Part shown: piece after piece, positions 17,315-25,247 of the stretch
Layout: every line of letters begins with the position of its first letter
How positions within the stretch are numbered: the first letter of the stretch is position 1
Assembly (NCBI GenBank): GCA_041725875.1
Contig: JBGRQB010000002.1
Coordinates: forward strand, 47,970-111,969
DNA length: 64,000 nt
Origin: JBGRQB01 sp041725875
Lineage (GTDB): Bacteria; Bacteroidota; Ignavibacteria; Ignavibacteriales; Melioribacteraceae
Direction: 5' to 3'
Notes under the pieces: generated by a model
The model's database searches: none
Told to the model about the DNA's origin: nothing
The model's input: the letters and a program-made list of their open reading frames with translations, nothing else
Program-made: the position numbers and the translations under genes

Positions 17315-17788
17315 ATGGTACTACTAAATGTAAATAACAATTTTTCATCTACGCGTGATATTCTCATAAACAGCAAGTATAATATTATGGCAATTTCCCT
17401 TGCCTCTTCTATGCTGGATGAAATTATGCAGGAAGCATTTGATGAAAATGTTATTGAAGAATATGTAGCCAGCACCAGCCTTATGAGTAATATAGGTCCG
17501 GATAACGAAGCTTACGGATCTTATGATGATATAGATGATTTTGATAATTACTGGTATGAAACCGAACCGGTGGATAAAACCAAGCCCCGATATGTTCCCG
17601 GACCGGTATACAGAGTTTGGGTTGATGTAAATTATATAAATCCTGCACAGCCGAATCTTGCTCAAAACACCAAAACATTCTATAAAAAAGTAACAGTTAA
17701 TGTTACAATGCCGTATCTGGCAGGAGAAGTTTTACCTGCTGATACAGTGAAACTGGAAAAAGTATTTACTTATTTTATTTTCAGATGA
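17315..17788 (+). CDS. Minor type IV pilin-like protein (interrupted by an upstream in-frame stop)
   Basis: From this ATG the frame gives 157 residues, MVLLNVNNNFSSTRD..., but the natural protein most likely begins at 17264 (see the separate entry) and would be 174 codons. As written it keeps only the last part of the pilin helix and would not be sorted as a pilin. The body (KYNIMAISLASSMLDEIMQEAFDENVIEEYV) is like the helical stalk of minor pilins; the rest is an acidic soluble domain with many Asp/Tyr residues. Re-initiation at TAAATG is possible. It is the first gene of a three-gene minor-pilin operon, 7 bases before the next. Confidence 0.7.
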   Translation: MVLLNVNNNFSSTRDILINSKYNIMAISLASSMLDEIMQEAFDENVIEEYVASTSLMSNIGPDNEAYGSYDDIDDFDNYWYETEPVDKTKPRYVPGPVYRVWVDVNYINPAQPNLAQNTKTFYKKVTVNVTMPYLAGEVLPADTVKLEKVFTYFIFR

Positions 17789-17795
17789 GGTAGTA

Positions 17796-18413
17796 ATGGG
17801 ATCGAATACAATACTTGATATAATAGGTTCTTCAATATTGGGAGGGATTCTTTTACTCATACTCTTCAGAGTCCACAGTGCCAATTCAGACGGAGTTTTT
17901 GAATATAATGCAGAATTAATGGTGCAGTCAAACCTTGTGGCCGCAGTTCAGATTTTAGAACACGACTTCAGAAAAATTGGTTATTGCCGCAACTGGGACA
18001 GTATCCCTAATCCGGGTCTGGCATTTTTATCGGCAAACAGACACAATATTACTTTCAGATCTGATATTGATAATGACGGTGATATAGATGCTGTAAGATA
18101 TTATGTAGGAGATGTTTCTGAACTGGGAAGTACTCCTCATCCTAATGACAGAAAGCTATACAGACAAATAAATGGTGAAGAACCGCAAGATATTGCAATA
18201 GGATTAACGCAGTTTGATATGAAATATTTTACCTCTTTAGGAGATTCTTTACCAGTTCCTGTTGCTAATTTAGGTCAGATACACACAATACAGATAGATA
18301 TCACTTTGGAAAATACATTTGCGGTTGCAGAACGATATACTGATTCTATGAAATATGCAACTGCTTTTTGGAGACAGATAAGACTGGCTTCCAGAAATTT
18401 AAGTAACAGATAA
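17796..18413 (+). CDS. Minor pilin-like protein, PilW-like
   Basis: A 205-residue protein beginning MGSNTILDIIGSSILGGILLLILF, a Met-Gly followed by a 22-residue hydrophobic helix. VQSNLVAAVQILEHDFRKIGYC at about 45-66 is the part that most resembles PilW/GspJ-type minor pilins. A soluble domain with NDGDIDAVRYYVGD follows, close to the D-G-D-x-D calcium-loop style. No Glu occurs at position 5 of the presumed mature protein. It sits second in the operon. Minor pilins of this type prime or cap the fibre. The family call rests on architecture and position, since sequence similarity is weak. Confidence 0.7.
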   Translation: MGSNTILDIIGSSILGGILLLILFRVHSANSDGVFEYNAELMVQSNLVAAVQILEHDFRKIGYCRNWDSIPNPGLAFLSANRHNITFRSDIDNDGDIDAVRYYVGDVSELGSTPHPNDRKLYRQINGEEPQDIAIGLTQFDMKYFTSLGDSLPVPVANLGQIHTIQIDITLENTFAVAERYTDSMKYATAFWRQIRLASRNLSNR

Positions 18414-18443
18414 TTCACCCTAAAAAATGAAGTGAGGTAAGTT

Positions 18444-19823
18444 ATGGGTGGTAAGGCGTCATTATTATTGGTTGTTGGTTTCAGCGCAATATTTTTAATA
18501 TTCGGAAACAACTACAACACAATTAGCAGTAAGGCTGCTGATAATTATTTTGATTACTATCTCGATATTACTGCACACAATATAGCTGTCTCAGGCGCAA
18601 ATATGGCTGCCCGAGAATTATTCAGCAACGATAAATGGGTAGACGGATATTCAAATCTTCAGCTTTCGGGCGGACTTTTGAATGTTTCGATTAATAATCC
18701 TTTTTATGAAGGTAATGACAAAGTAAAAATTTGTCATATTCCTCCGGGAAATCCGAGCAACAGACACACAATTATGGTTTCTCAAAGTGCGGTTGCAGCT
18801 CATCTGGCGCACGGTGATACAATGGGTGACTGCGGCGACACAGTTGCAAATCAAAACCAGATTATTACAATTGTAAGTGAAGGCAAGGTTTTTGGTCTTA
18901 ATAATGAAGAGATTACTTCAACAGTTGTAGTACGTATTCAGCCGAGCAGTTTTTCCAAGTTTGCTTATTTTTCGCATAGCGAAGGTAGTAATATTTGGTG
19001 GACAAACAAAGATACTGTCTGGGGTCCAATGCACACAAACGATTATTTGAGAGCATACAGACATCCGGTTTTTTATGATAAGGTTACAACCAGAAAACGA
19101 ATTCTTTATTATTCCAGACATTCTTATGATTACCCGATTATTCACGGTGATTATCAAAAAGGAGTTTATATCCCGATTCCTTCCGACGGTGTTGATAAAG
19201 TAGAAGATCAGGCTAACCTTAACGGTCATGTTTTTTCCGGTCACGATGATGTTTATCTCCTTTTTGACGGAGACAGTATAAAATACAAATTTGCCGAAGG
19301 CGATGAATATAATGCTGTTTTAGGAGCAAACCTTACTTCAAACGGAATTATTTTTGCGCAAAATGCAAATATGCATGTAGAGGGAACCGTAAAAGGAAGG
19401 TACACAATTTCTGTTTCCGGTTCAGGCAGTAAAGGAAGTGTTTATATAGATAACAACATAGTTTACAATACAAGTCCTATGGATAACCCGGAATCTACAG
19501 ATATGCTGGGTATTGTATCTGAAAAAAATGTATGGATTTCTGATAATAATGCCAATAACTCAGGCGATATCGAAATTCACGCATCGATATATTGCCAGGA
19601 GGGAAAGTTTGGTGCGGAAAATTACAGGTACAGACCAAGAGCAGGCAACATTAATCTTGTAGGTGGAATTATTCAGGATACAAGAGGAGCTGTTGGTACT
19701 TTTGGTAACAGTGGCGGAAGCGGTTTTGGCAAAAGATACAGATATGATAACAGACTGCTTTATGTTTCTCCGCCCGCATTTCCGGGAACAGGAAAGTTTG
19801 AAATTTTATCCTGGTATGAATAA
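18444..19823 (+). CDS. Large minor pilin/tip protein with a CHIPPGNP motif
   Basis: This 459-residue protein starts MGGKASLLLVVGFSAIFLIFG, again Met-Gly and a hydrophobic helix. Its stalk (DITAHNIAVSGANMAARELF) is like PilX/GspK minor pilins. Residues about 92-130 carry ICHIPPGNPSNRHTIMVSQS and AVAAHLAHGDTMGDC, a Cys-bounded motif repeated in many Bacteroidota surface proteins. The remainder is a long beta-rich domain (VYIDNNIVYNTSPM, GDIEIHASIYCQEGKFGAEN), in the style of DUF4900-type pilus proteins. Being much larger than the other pilins, it is a candidate tip adhesin. It is the last gene of the operon; a strong terminator follows. A GAGG ribosome site precedes the ATG. Confidence 0.75.
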   Translation: MGGKASLLLVVGFSAIFLIFGNNYNTISSKAADNYFDYYLDITAHNIAVSGANMAARELFSNDKWVDGYSNLQLSGGLLNVSINNPFYEGNDKVKICHIPPGNPSNRHTIMVSQSAVAAHLAHGDTMGDCGDTVANQNQIITIVSEGKVFGLNNEEITSTVVVRIQPSSFSKFAYFSHSEGSNIWWTNKDTVWGPMHTNDYLRAYRHPVFYDKVTTRKRILYYSRHSYDYPIIHGDYQKGVYIPIPSDGVDKVEDQANLNGHVFSGHDDVYLLFDGDSIKYKFAEGDEYNAVLGANLTSNGIIFAQNANMHVEGTVKGRYTISVSGSGSKGSVYIDNNIVYNTSPMDNPESTDMLGIVSEKNVWISDNNANNSGDIEIHASIYCQEGKFGAENYRYRPRAGNINLVGGIIQDTRGAVGTFGNSGGSGFGKRYRYDNRLLYVSPPAFPGTGKFEILSWYE

Positions 19824-19846
19824 TTAGCATTATTCAACTTTTACTC

Positions 19847-19877
19847 AAAAGGTTCGCAGTGCCCGCGAACCTTTTTT
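19847..19877 (+). terminator. Rho-independent terminator of the minor-pilin operon
   Basis: An AAAAGGTTCGC stem pairs with GCGAACCTTTT around a 6-base loop and runs into seven T. It begins 24 bases past the stop of the third gene. Confidence 0.88.
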
Positions 19878-19942
19878 TGTTTAAAGGAACTTTTAGTATT
19901 TTTCTATGTTGAAGAATTGGAAACTTAATTTACAGGAATTTT

Positions 19943-20836
19943 ATGGCAAAGAATAAGACCGGCAAACAGGCGCAAAGCAAAAAAGAGCGTTTTATAGCAG
20001 TTGCCAGAGAGTACACAATTTTAATTTTAATAGCGTTTTTTGTTGCGTCATCCATAATTCAAGGCTCACTTGTACCAACAGGTTCTATGGAATCTACAAT
20101 TAATGTCGGGGATTTTATTCTTGTTAACAGACTCGCATACGATTTTTACACTCCCAGAAATGTGCCTCATACAAACCTCAGACTCCCCTTTGCAAGATGG
20201 GAATGGTCTGACGGACCGGAAAAAGGTGATATAGTTGTTTTTGAATTTCCCGGTTATCAGGGAAATCTTGAGCACACAGATGTGCAAAGCTGGGTTAAAA
20301 GATGTGTCGGGGTTCCGGGGGATACAATTGTTATCAGAGACAGAGTTCTTTTTGTAAACGGGAAAGAGTTTCCCATCCCTGCAAACATAAGATATGAAAA
20401 TAAATATTCTCATCCTGTAACAATGCCGGATCAGGAGATATTTCCGCGCAACGAATATTGGAATACTGATAATTACGGACCCGTAGTTGTGCCTGGCAAA
20501 GGTGAAGAGATAAAACTTACAACAGAAAATCTTTACAGATATGAAGATCTGATAAACAGAGAATATGGAAAAAGAGTTGTAAGAGTTAAAGATGATAAAA
20601 TATTTATCAACGGAAAAGAGACAGATACTTTTACCATAAAACAAAACTACTACTTTATGGTGGGTGATAACAGAAACAACAGTGCCGACAGCAGGGTTTG
20701 GGGTTTTGTTCCGAGAGATAAAATTTTAGGAGAACCGATGTTTGTTTTCTTTTCTTTCGACAGTTCAATTCCTTTCAGCAATTTTTTCAAATTGCTCGGC
20801 TCAATACGATTTAACAGAATTGGTAAAATTTTATAA
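19943..20836 (+). CDS. lepB: Signal peptidase I
   Basis: A 297-residue protein with one N-terminal membrane anchor (about 25-42). The catalytic serine is S48 in VPTGSMESTI and the general-base lysine is K119 in WVKRCVGVPGDTI. The closing signature VGDNRNNSADSRVWGFVPRDKI is at about 240-262. A roughly 90-residue insertion between the lysine box and the last box (with PANIRYENKYSHPVTMPDQEIFPRNEYW) is usual for Bacteroidota/Ignavibacteria enzymes. It removes signal peptides from exported proteins at the outer face of the inner membrane. It does not process type IV prepilins, so its position after the minor pilins need not mean a functional link. Confidence 0.96.
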   Translation: MAKNKTGKQAQSKKERFIAVAREYTILILIAFFVASSIIQGSLVPTGSMESTINVGDFILVNRLAYDFYTPRNVPHTNLRLPFARWEWSDGPEKGDIVVFEFPGYQGNLEHTDVQSWVKRCVGVPGDTIVIRDRVLFVNGKEFPIPANIRYENKYSHPVTMPDQEIFPRNEYWNTDNYGPVVVPGKGEEIKLTTENLYRYEDLINREYGKRVVRVKDDKIFINGKETDTFTIKQNYYFMVGDNRNNSADSRVWGFVPRDKILGEPMFVFFSFDSSIPFSNFFKLLGSIRFNRIGKIL

Positions 20837-20839
20837 AGA

Positions 20840-20867
20840 AAAAAGGAGCTTTAAGCTCCTTTTTTTG
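20840..20867 (+). terminator. Terminator after lepB
   Basis: AAAAAAGGAGCTT is directly mirrored by AAGCTCCTTTTTTT. The palindrome carries A- and T-runs on both sides, so it could act on both strands; here it serves lepB, ending 4 bases upstream. Confidence 0.88.
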
Positions 20868-20926
20868 TAACACCAACATTCATAAATTCGTCACATAAAC
20901 GTTAGTTTTAATATTTACAGGTAAAG

Positions 20927-23341
20927 ATGAAAAAGGCAGTTCTATTTCTTTTAGCAGGGTTAATCCCCCTTTTTGCTCAAAATAAATTTCTGATAAGTGG
21001 TAAAATTACAAATGCAAAAAACAATTCTTCCCTTCCCTTTGCAAATGTGAAAATAATAGATAAACCAATTGGCACGGCAGCCGATTCCGACGGAGTTTAT
21101 CAGTTTAACCTTACTGCAGGTAATTATAAACTTATCTATTCTTATATCGGGTTTACTTCAGATACAATTTCTGTTGAACTCACAAAAAATGTTAATATAA
21201 ATGCAGAGCTTACTCCAAAAGATCTGCAAATCAGTGATGTAACTGTTACTCCGGGAATAAATCCGGCAATCAGACTTATTGAAAGGAGTATCAGACAGAA
21301 ACAGAATCGTAACTCCAAAATAGAATCTTATGTTTTTGAAGCATATACAAAAGGTGTTGTAAGAAGCGATAAAGACGTGGAGGGAGATTCGGGCGGAGTT
21401 AATATGAGTCTGTTCGACGATGAAGAAGAATCAGATTCTGCCGACTTAAAAATTGTGGGAATTGTAGAGAACCAGAGTAAAGGTTATTTCAAATCTCCCG
21501 ATTTTTACAAAGATGAAATTATTGCCCGAAAACAAACTGCAAATTTTCCGGCATCACTTAATGTAATTACAGGCGGAAGAGTAATAAAGAATTTTTACGA
21601 TGAAGAATTAAATATAACCGGCAGAGAAATTCCGAGTCCGATTGCAGATTATGCTCTCGATTATTACTACTATTACATAGAAGACTCTCTTGCTTATGAT
21701 ACCAAAAAAGTTTTTCAAATTTACTTTGCGCCGGATGATCCGAATGATCCGGGGTTTGTGGGACGATTATTCATTTTGGATGAAACTTATGATCTTGTAA
21801 AAGTAGATGTTCAGATAAACAGTGCTGCAAATCCGGGCGGACTTTTCACCGAAATGAATATTTATCAACAGTTTATTCCTTTTAACGGAATTTATATGCC
21901 TGTGGATTACAGACTTTTCGGCGAAGTTGATGTAATGGGAATTATTAAATTCGGGTTTGAGTTTAACAGTATTCTAAACAGATATGAAGTAAATAAAAAG
22001 ATACAAAACAGTTTTTTTGATATGGCGCTGGTAAAAATAATTGAAGGTGCTGATGATAAAGATTCAACATACTGGCAGTCTATTCAAACGCTTCCTGTTT
22101 CTACTGAGGAGACTAAGGCATACAATAAAATGGATAGTCTGATGAATGTGCCTTTCAATTTCTGGGATGAGTTTTCTTTGCTGGCATTTAACTACAGACT
22201 GGGGAAAAATTACTCCATCACAGCTCCTTTGGGAATGTATGGTTTTAACAAAGTTGAAGGACATTCAATTTCATCCGAATTCTCCTTTTCCAATTTGCTT
22301 GATCAGCGATTGTGGGGAAATGCTTCTGTCGGTTACGGTTTTTCTGATGAAAAACTAAAAGGAAAAATAGGGGGAAGATATCTCTTTGGCAGATTAAGAA
22401 CAGGAGAGATTGAGTTTAATGTTTATGACAAACTCACAGATCTGTTTGGAGAATCTATTGAGTATTCAAAGTTTACCTCCACGGTTTTGAGTCTGGTAAG
22501 CAAACAAGATTTCAGAGATTATTATTACACAAGCGGTTTTGATTTTAAGATTAAAAGTGAACTGGGAAGTTATCTTACTGCAGGAATCGGGTTTTTGAAC
22601 AGAACTGACAGATCGGCAGTTAACAACACAGATTTTTCCTTTTTTAACAAAGACAGAAAGTTTGATGAAAACAAAAGTATTTACGAGACACGCATTAATG
22701 CAATAACAGCTTCTCTTGGTCTTGATTTCAGAAAACATATTGAAGACGGATATTATAAAAGAAGAGTATCAAGGGGCAGAGATCAGATTTTCTTTAACGG
22801 AGATGTAACGTTTGCTTCAAAATCGCTGGGAAGTGAAATAGATTTCACTATTTATAAATTTAACTCATACCTTTATCTGAACTCTTTTGGTGCAACAAAT
22901 CTGAGATTAAACATAGATGCGGTTTATGCTGATAAAGCAGTTCCTTATCAGATGCTGTATGCGGTTCCCGGCACTATAAGTAAGGTGACACAGCCTTATA
23001 CATTCCGTTCTGTTAAAATAGGGGAAGCTGCGGGTGACAGAGCCGTAGCAGCTAATTTGATTTATGACTGGCAGGATGATCTGTTCAGAGCTGCGGGATT
23101 AACATTTCTGCTGGATCTTGATTTAACATTAAGCACACATTTTAATTTTGTATACCTTGATATTTCTGATGAATCAAAAGCAATTTTACCGCAGGAAGCA
23201 GATACTTTTAGGCAGTCTTTAATGGAAGCAGGGTTCAGTATTGGACAAAAAATATTCCCTGTGAGTCTCGATTTTACCTGGCGGTTAAATCATCGTAATA
23301 AAAAGAAATTTGTGGTCGGGTTCAGTGTTCCGATTTTATAA
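20927..23341 (+). CDS. DUF5686 outer-membrane protein with N-terminal carboxypeptidase-regulatory-like domain
   Basis: This 804-residue protein has a signal peptide (1-17, ending FAQN). A CarboxypepD_reg-like beta-sandwich (about 20-100) contains FLISGKITNAKNNSSLPFANVKI and PIGTAADSDGVYQFNL, ending with the plug-like LQISDVTVTPGINPAIRLIERSI. A long DUF5686 region (about 105-804) has the beta-strand alternation of an outer-membrane barrel (LWGNASVGYGFSDEKLKGKIGGRYLF). DUF5686 proteins are common in Bacteroidota and often carry this N-terminal domain; their function is unknown. It is flanked by terminators and promoters of its own, with no partner gene. Confidence 0.85.
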   Translation: MKKAVLFLLAGLIPLFAQNKFLISGKITNAKNNSSLPFANVKIIDKPIGTAADSDGVYQFNLTAGNYKLIYSYIGFTSDTISVELTKNVNINAELTPKDLQISDVTVTPGINPAIRLIERSIRQKQNRNSKIESYVFEAYTKGVVRSDKDVEGDSGGVNMSLFDDEEESDSADLKIVGIVENQSKGYFKSPDFYKDEIIARKQTANFPASLNVITGGRVIKNFYDEELNITGREIPSPIADYALDYYYYYIEDSLAYDTKKVFQIYFAPDDPNDPGFVGRLFILDETYDLVKVDVQINSAANPGGLFTEMNIYQQFIPFNGIYMPVDYRLFGEVDVMGIIKFGFEFNSILNRYEVNKKIQNSFFDMALVKIIEGADDKDSTYWQSIQTLPVSTEETKAYNKMDSLMNVPFNFWDEFSLLAFNYRLGKNYSITAPLGMYGFNKVEGHSISSEFSFSNLLDQRLWGNASVGYGFSDEKLKGKIGGRYLFGRLRTGEIEFNVYDKLTDLFGESIEYSKFTSTVLSLVSKQDFRDYYYTSGFDFKIKSELGSYLTAGIGFLNRTDRSAVNNTDFSFFNKDRKFDENKSIYETRINAITASLGLDFRKHIEDGYYKRRVSRGRDQIFFNGDVTFASKSLGSEIDFTIYKFNSYLYLNSFGATNLRLNIDAVYADKAVPYQMLYAVPGTISKVTQPYTFRSVKIGEAAGDRAVAANLIYDWQDDLFRAAGLTFLLDLDLTLSTHFNFVYLDISDESKAILPQEADTFRQSLMEAGFSIGQKIFPVSLDFTWRLNHRNKKKFVVGFSVPIL

Positions 23342-23398
23342 AATTTATTAATTACAATAAATTAACATAACTTTTTTGAATTTGTACTTCATTTTGTT

Positions 23399-23429
23399 TT
23401 CATTTGTGAACTAAATTGTCACAAATGAA
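23399..23429. promoter_or_regulatory. 11-bp perfect inverted repeat just upstream of glgA
   Basis: TTCATTTGTGA and TCACAAATGAA flank a 9-base spacer, ending 8 bases before the glgA start codon. It may be an operator, with TGTGA/TCACA half-sites of the CRP/FNR style but a 9- rather than 6-base spacer, or a hairpin in the leader that would sit on the ribosome site. Confidence 0.5.
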
Positions 23430-23437
23430 GCTGTAAT

Positions 23438-24901
23438 ATGAATGTAGCTTTTATATCAAGCGAAGCAGTACCGTTTGCCAAAACAGGCGGTCTTGCAGAT
23501 GTTTCCGGATCTTTGCCTCACCAGCTTGCCAGACTGGGTTGCAAAGTTAAATTAATTATTCCTAAGTATGATATTTTGAACCTCGAAAAATACGACTTGG
23601 AAAAGGTTAATTTTGATTCGCCTGTTTCTGTTAGTGCAGGAGAAAAAAAATATGATATTAATGTATTTAGCTGCATAGATTGTGACAGTAAAGTCGAAAT
23701 CTACTTTATAGAGCAAAATGAGCTCTTTAACCGCGGTAAAATTTATACTGAAGATAAAGATGAAGATATAAGATTTATCGTCTTTCAAAAAGCTGCTATT
23801 GAAACCTTGCAGCACCTGAACTGGGCTCCTGATATAATTCATTGCAATGACTGGCAAACCGGTTTAATTCCGCTATATATTAAATTTAACTACAGCTGGG
23901 ATAAGCTTTTCAGAAAAACCGCAACACTCTTCACTATACACAATATCGGTTATCAGGGACTTTTTCCTGCAAGCACATTATTTAAAGCTGAAATTCCTCA
24001 GGAACTTTTTTATCCGATGGCTCCGGCTGAGTTTTACGGACAGGTTTCTTTTTTAAAAGCAGGAATAACTTTGGCAGACAGTGTAAATACTGTGAGCCGG
24101 ACTTATGCACAGGAACTTCTTTCCCCTGAGTTTGGCGGCGGAATGGAAGGTGTTCTGGCTGAACGGCAAGATGATTTTACCGGAATAGTAAATGGTGTTG
24201 ATTACGATATCTGGTCACCTGAAAAAGATAAAATGATTCCGCATAATTATTCTGCAGATGATTTATCAGGTAAACTGGAAAATAAAAAATATCTGTTAAA
24301 TCAGCTTGGTATGCCTTTTCAGAAAGAGATTCCTTTAATGGGAATGGTTTCCAGAATAGTTTCTCAAAAAGGTTTTGATATACTTGCCCGCGCAGTAAAA
24401 TATCTGGTTCAACTTAATGCCCAGTGGGTTATTTTGGGAACCGGGGACAAGAAGTATGAAAATAAACTTATCAGAATTGCAAAACTTTATCCTAATCATT
24501 TGAAAGTAAATCTTTATTACAATGAAGAACTCGCTCATTTAATTGAAGCTGCTTCAGATATATTTATAATGCCTTCACTTTATGAACCTTGCGGACTTAA
24601 TCAAATCTACTCTCTTAAATATGGAAGTGTTCCTGTGGTGAGAAAGACAGGCGGACTTGCAGATACGGTGCACGACTGGGATGCAAATATTCAGAATGAA
24701 TCAGGTAATGGATTTGTGTTTGAAAACTACAACGGATATGATTTATATGCTTCTGTAAAAAGAGCGGTAAATTGTTTTAATGATAAAGATCTCTGGAAAA
24801 AAATTCAGTTAAACGGAATGAAGCAGGATTACAGCTGGCAAAGTTCGGCAAAGAAATATCTGGAGCTTTATAAAAACGCTTTGATTAATAAGGTTACTTA
24901 A
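23438..24901 (+). CDS. glgA: Glycogen synthase (ADP-glucose starch synthase, GT5)
   Basis: A 487-residue GT5 enzyme of standard length. The N-terminal ADP-glucose-binding motif KTGGLADVSGSLP begins at K15. The central HNIGYQGLFP and NGVDYDIWSP and the C-terminal SLYEPCGLNQIYSLKYGSVPVVRKTGGLADTV (acceptor/nucleotide region with the catalytic Glu) are all present. It transfers glucose from ADP-glucose to the growing alpha-1,4-glucan in the cytoplasm. It is monocistronic, with a palindrome directly in front of the start. The 3' end overlaps the convergent small membrane gene by 8 bases. No other glycogen gene is in the window. Confidence 0.96.
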   Translation: MNVAFISSEAVPFAKTGGLADVSGSLPHQLARLGCKVKLIIPKYDILNLEKYDLEKVNFDSPVSVSAGEKKYDINVFSCIDCDSKVEIYFIEQNELFNRGKIYTEDKDEDIRFIVFQKAAIETLQHLNWAPDIIHCNDWQTGLIPLYIKFNYSWDKLFRKTATLFTIHNIGYQGLFPASTLFKAEIPQELFYPMAPAEFYGQVSFLKAGITLADSVNTVSRTYAQELLSPEFGGGMEGVLAERQDDFTGIVNGVDYDIWSPEKDKMIPHNYSADDLSGKLENKKYLLNQLGMPFQKEIPLMGMVSRIVSQKGFDILARAVKYLVQLNAQWVILGTGDKKYENKLIRIAKLYPNHLKVNLYYNEELAHLIEAASDIFIMPSLYEPCGLNQIYSLKYGSVPVVRKTGGLADTVHDWDANIQNESGNGFVFENYNGYDLYASVKRAVNCFNDKDLWKKIQLNGMKQDYSWQSSAKKYLELYKNALINKVT

Positions 24902-25211
24902 TTTTAATTGTTTCTCTCAGCTTTTCAATCTTTTCAGGATCTTTAACCGGAATTTTATCATCTTCCAGCATCTGACTTGCAATTTTTTTCTTTATAAAAG
25001 AATACATTCCGGTTACAATTATCAGACACACAAACTGCGAAATAAAAAATCCCACAGTTAAAATTATTACTGAAAGAATAAATAAAACCCCGCCCGGAGT
25101 AAATTCGAGTCCCTCAACAATAATTGCAGCAGAAAAGGATGAAGTGATTCCTGCTATTAATGAAATCAGGGATATGATAAATTCTTTAAATATGTTTTTC
25201 CTTTTTTTCAT
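24894..25211 (-). CDS. Small two-helix membrane protein of unknown function
   Basis: A 105-residue protein with a basic N-terminus (MKKRKNIFKEF), two hydrophobic segments (about 12-33 and 42-67) and a charged C-terminal tail (MLEDDKIPVKDPEKIEKLRETIKIK). I recognise no family. It reads convergently into glgA with an 8-base overlap. It lies just upstream of the M1 peptidase gene on the same strand, gap 36 bases with a hairpin in between, so co-transcription is uncertain. Confidence 0.6.
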   Translation of the reverse strand: MKKRKNIFKEFIISLISLIAGITSSFSAAIIVEGLEFTPGGVLFILSVIILTVGFFISQFVCLIIVTGMYSFIKKKIASQMLEDDKIPVKDPEKIEKLRETIKIK

Positions 25212-25219
25212 ATTAATGA

Positions 25220-25241
25220 GACTGCCCCCTGAGGGACAGTC
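25220..25241 (-). terminator. Hairpin between the small membrane gene and the M1 peptidase end
   Basis: A 9-bp stem (GACTGCCCC / GGGACAGTC, one wobble) with a 4-base loop begins 6 bases past the M1 peptidase stop. The T-tract on the minus strand is poor (TCATTAATA), so termination strength is uncertain. Confidence 0.5.
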
Positions 25242-25247
25242 ATAATT

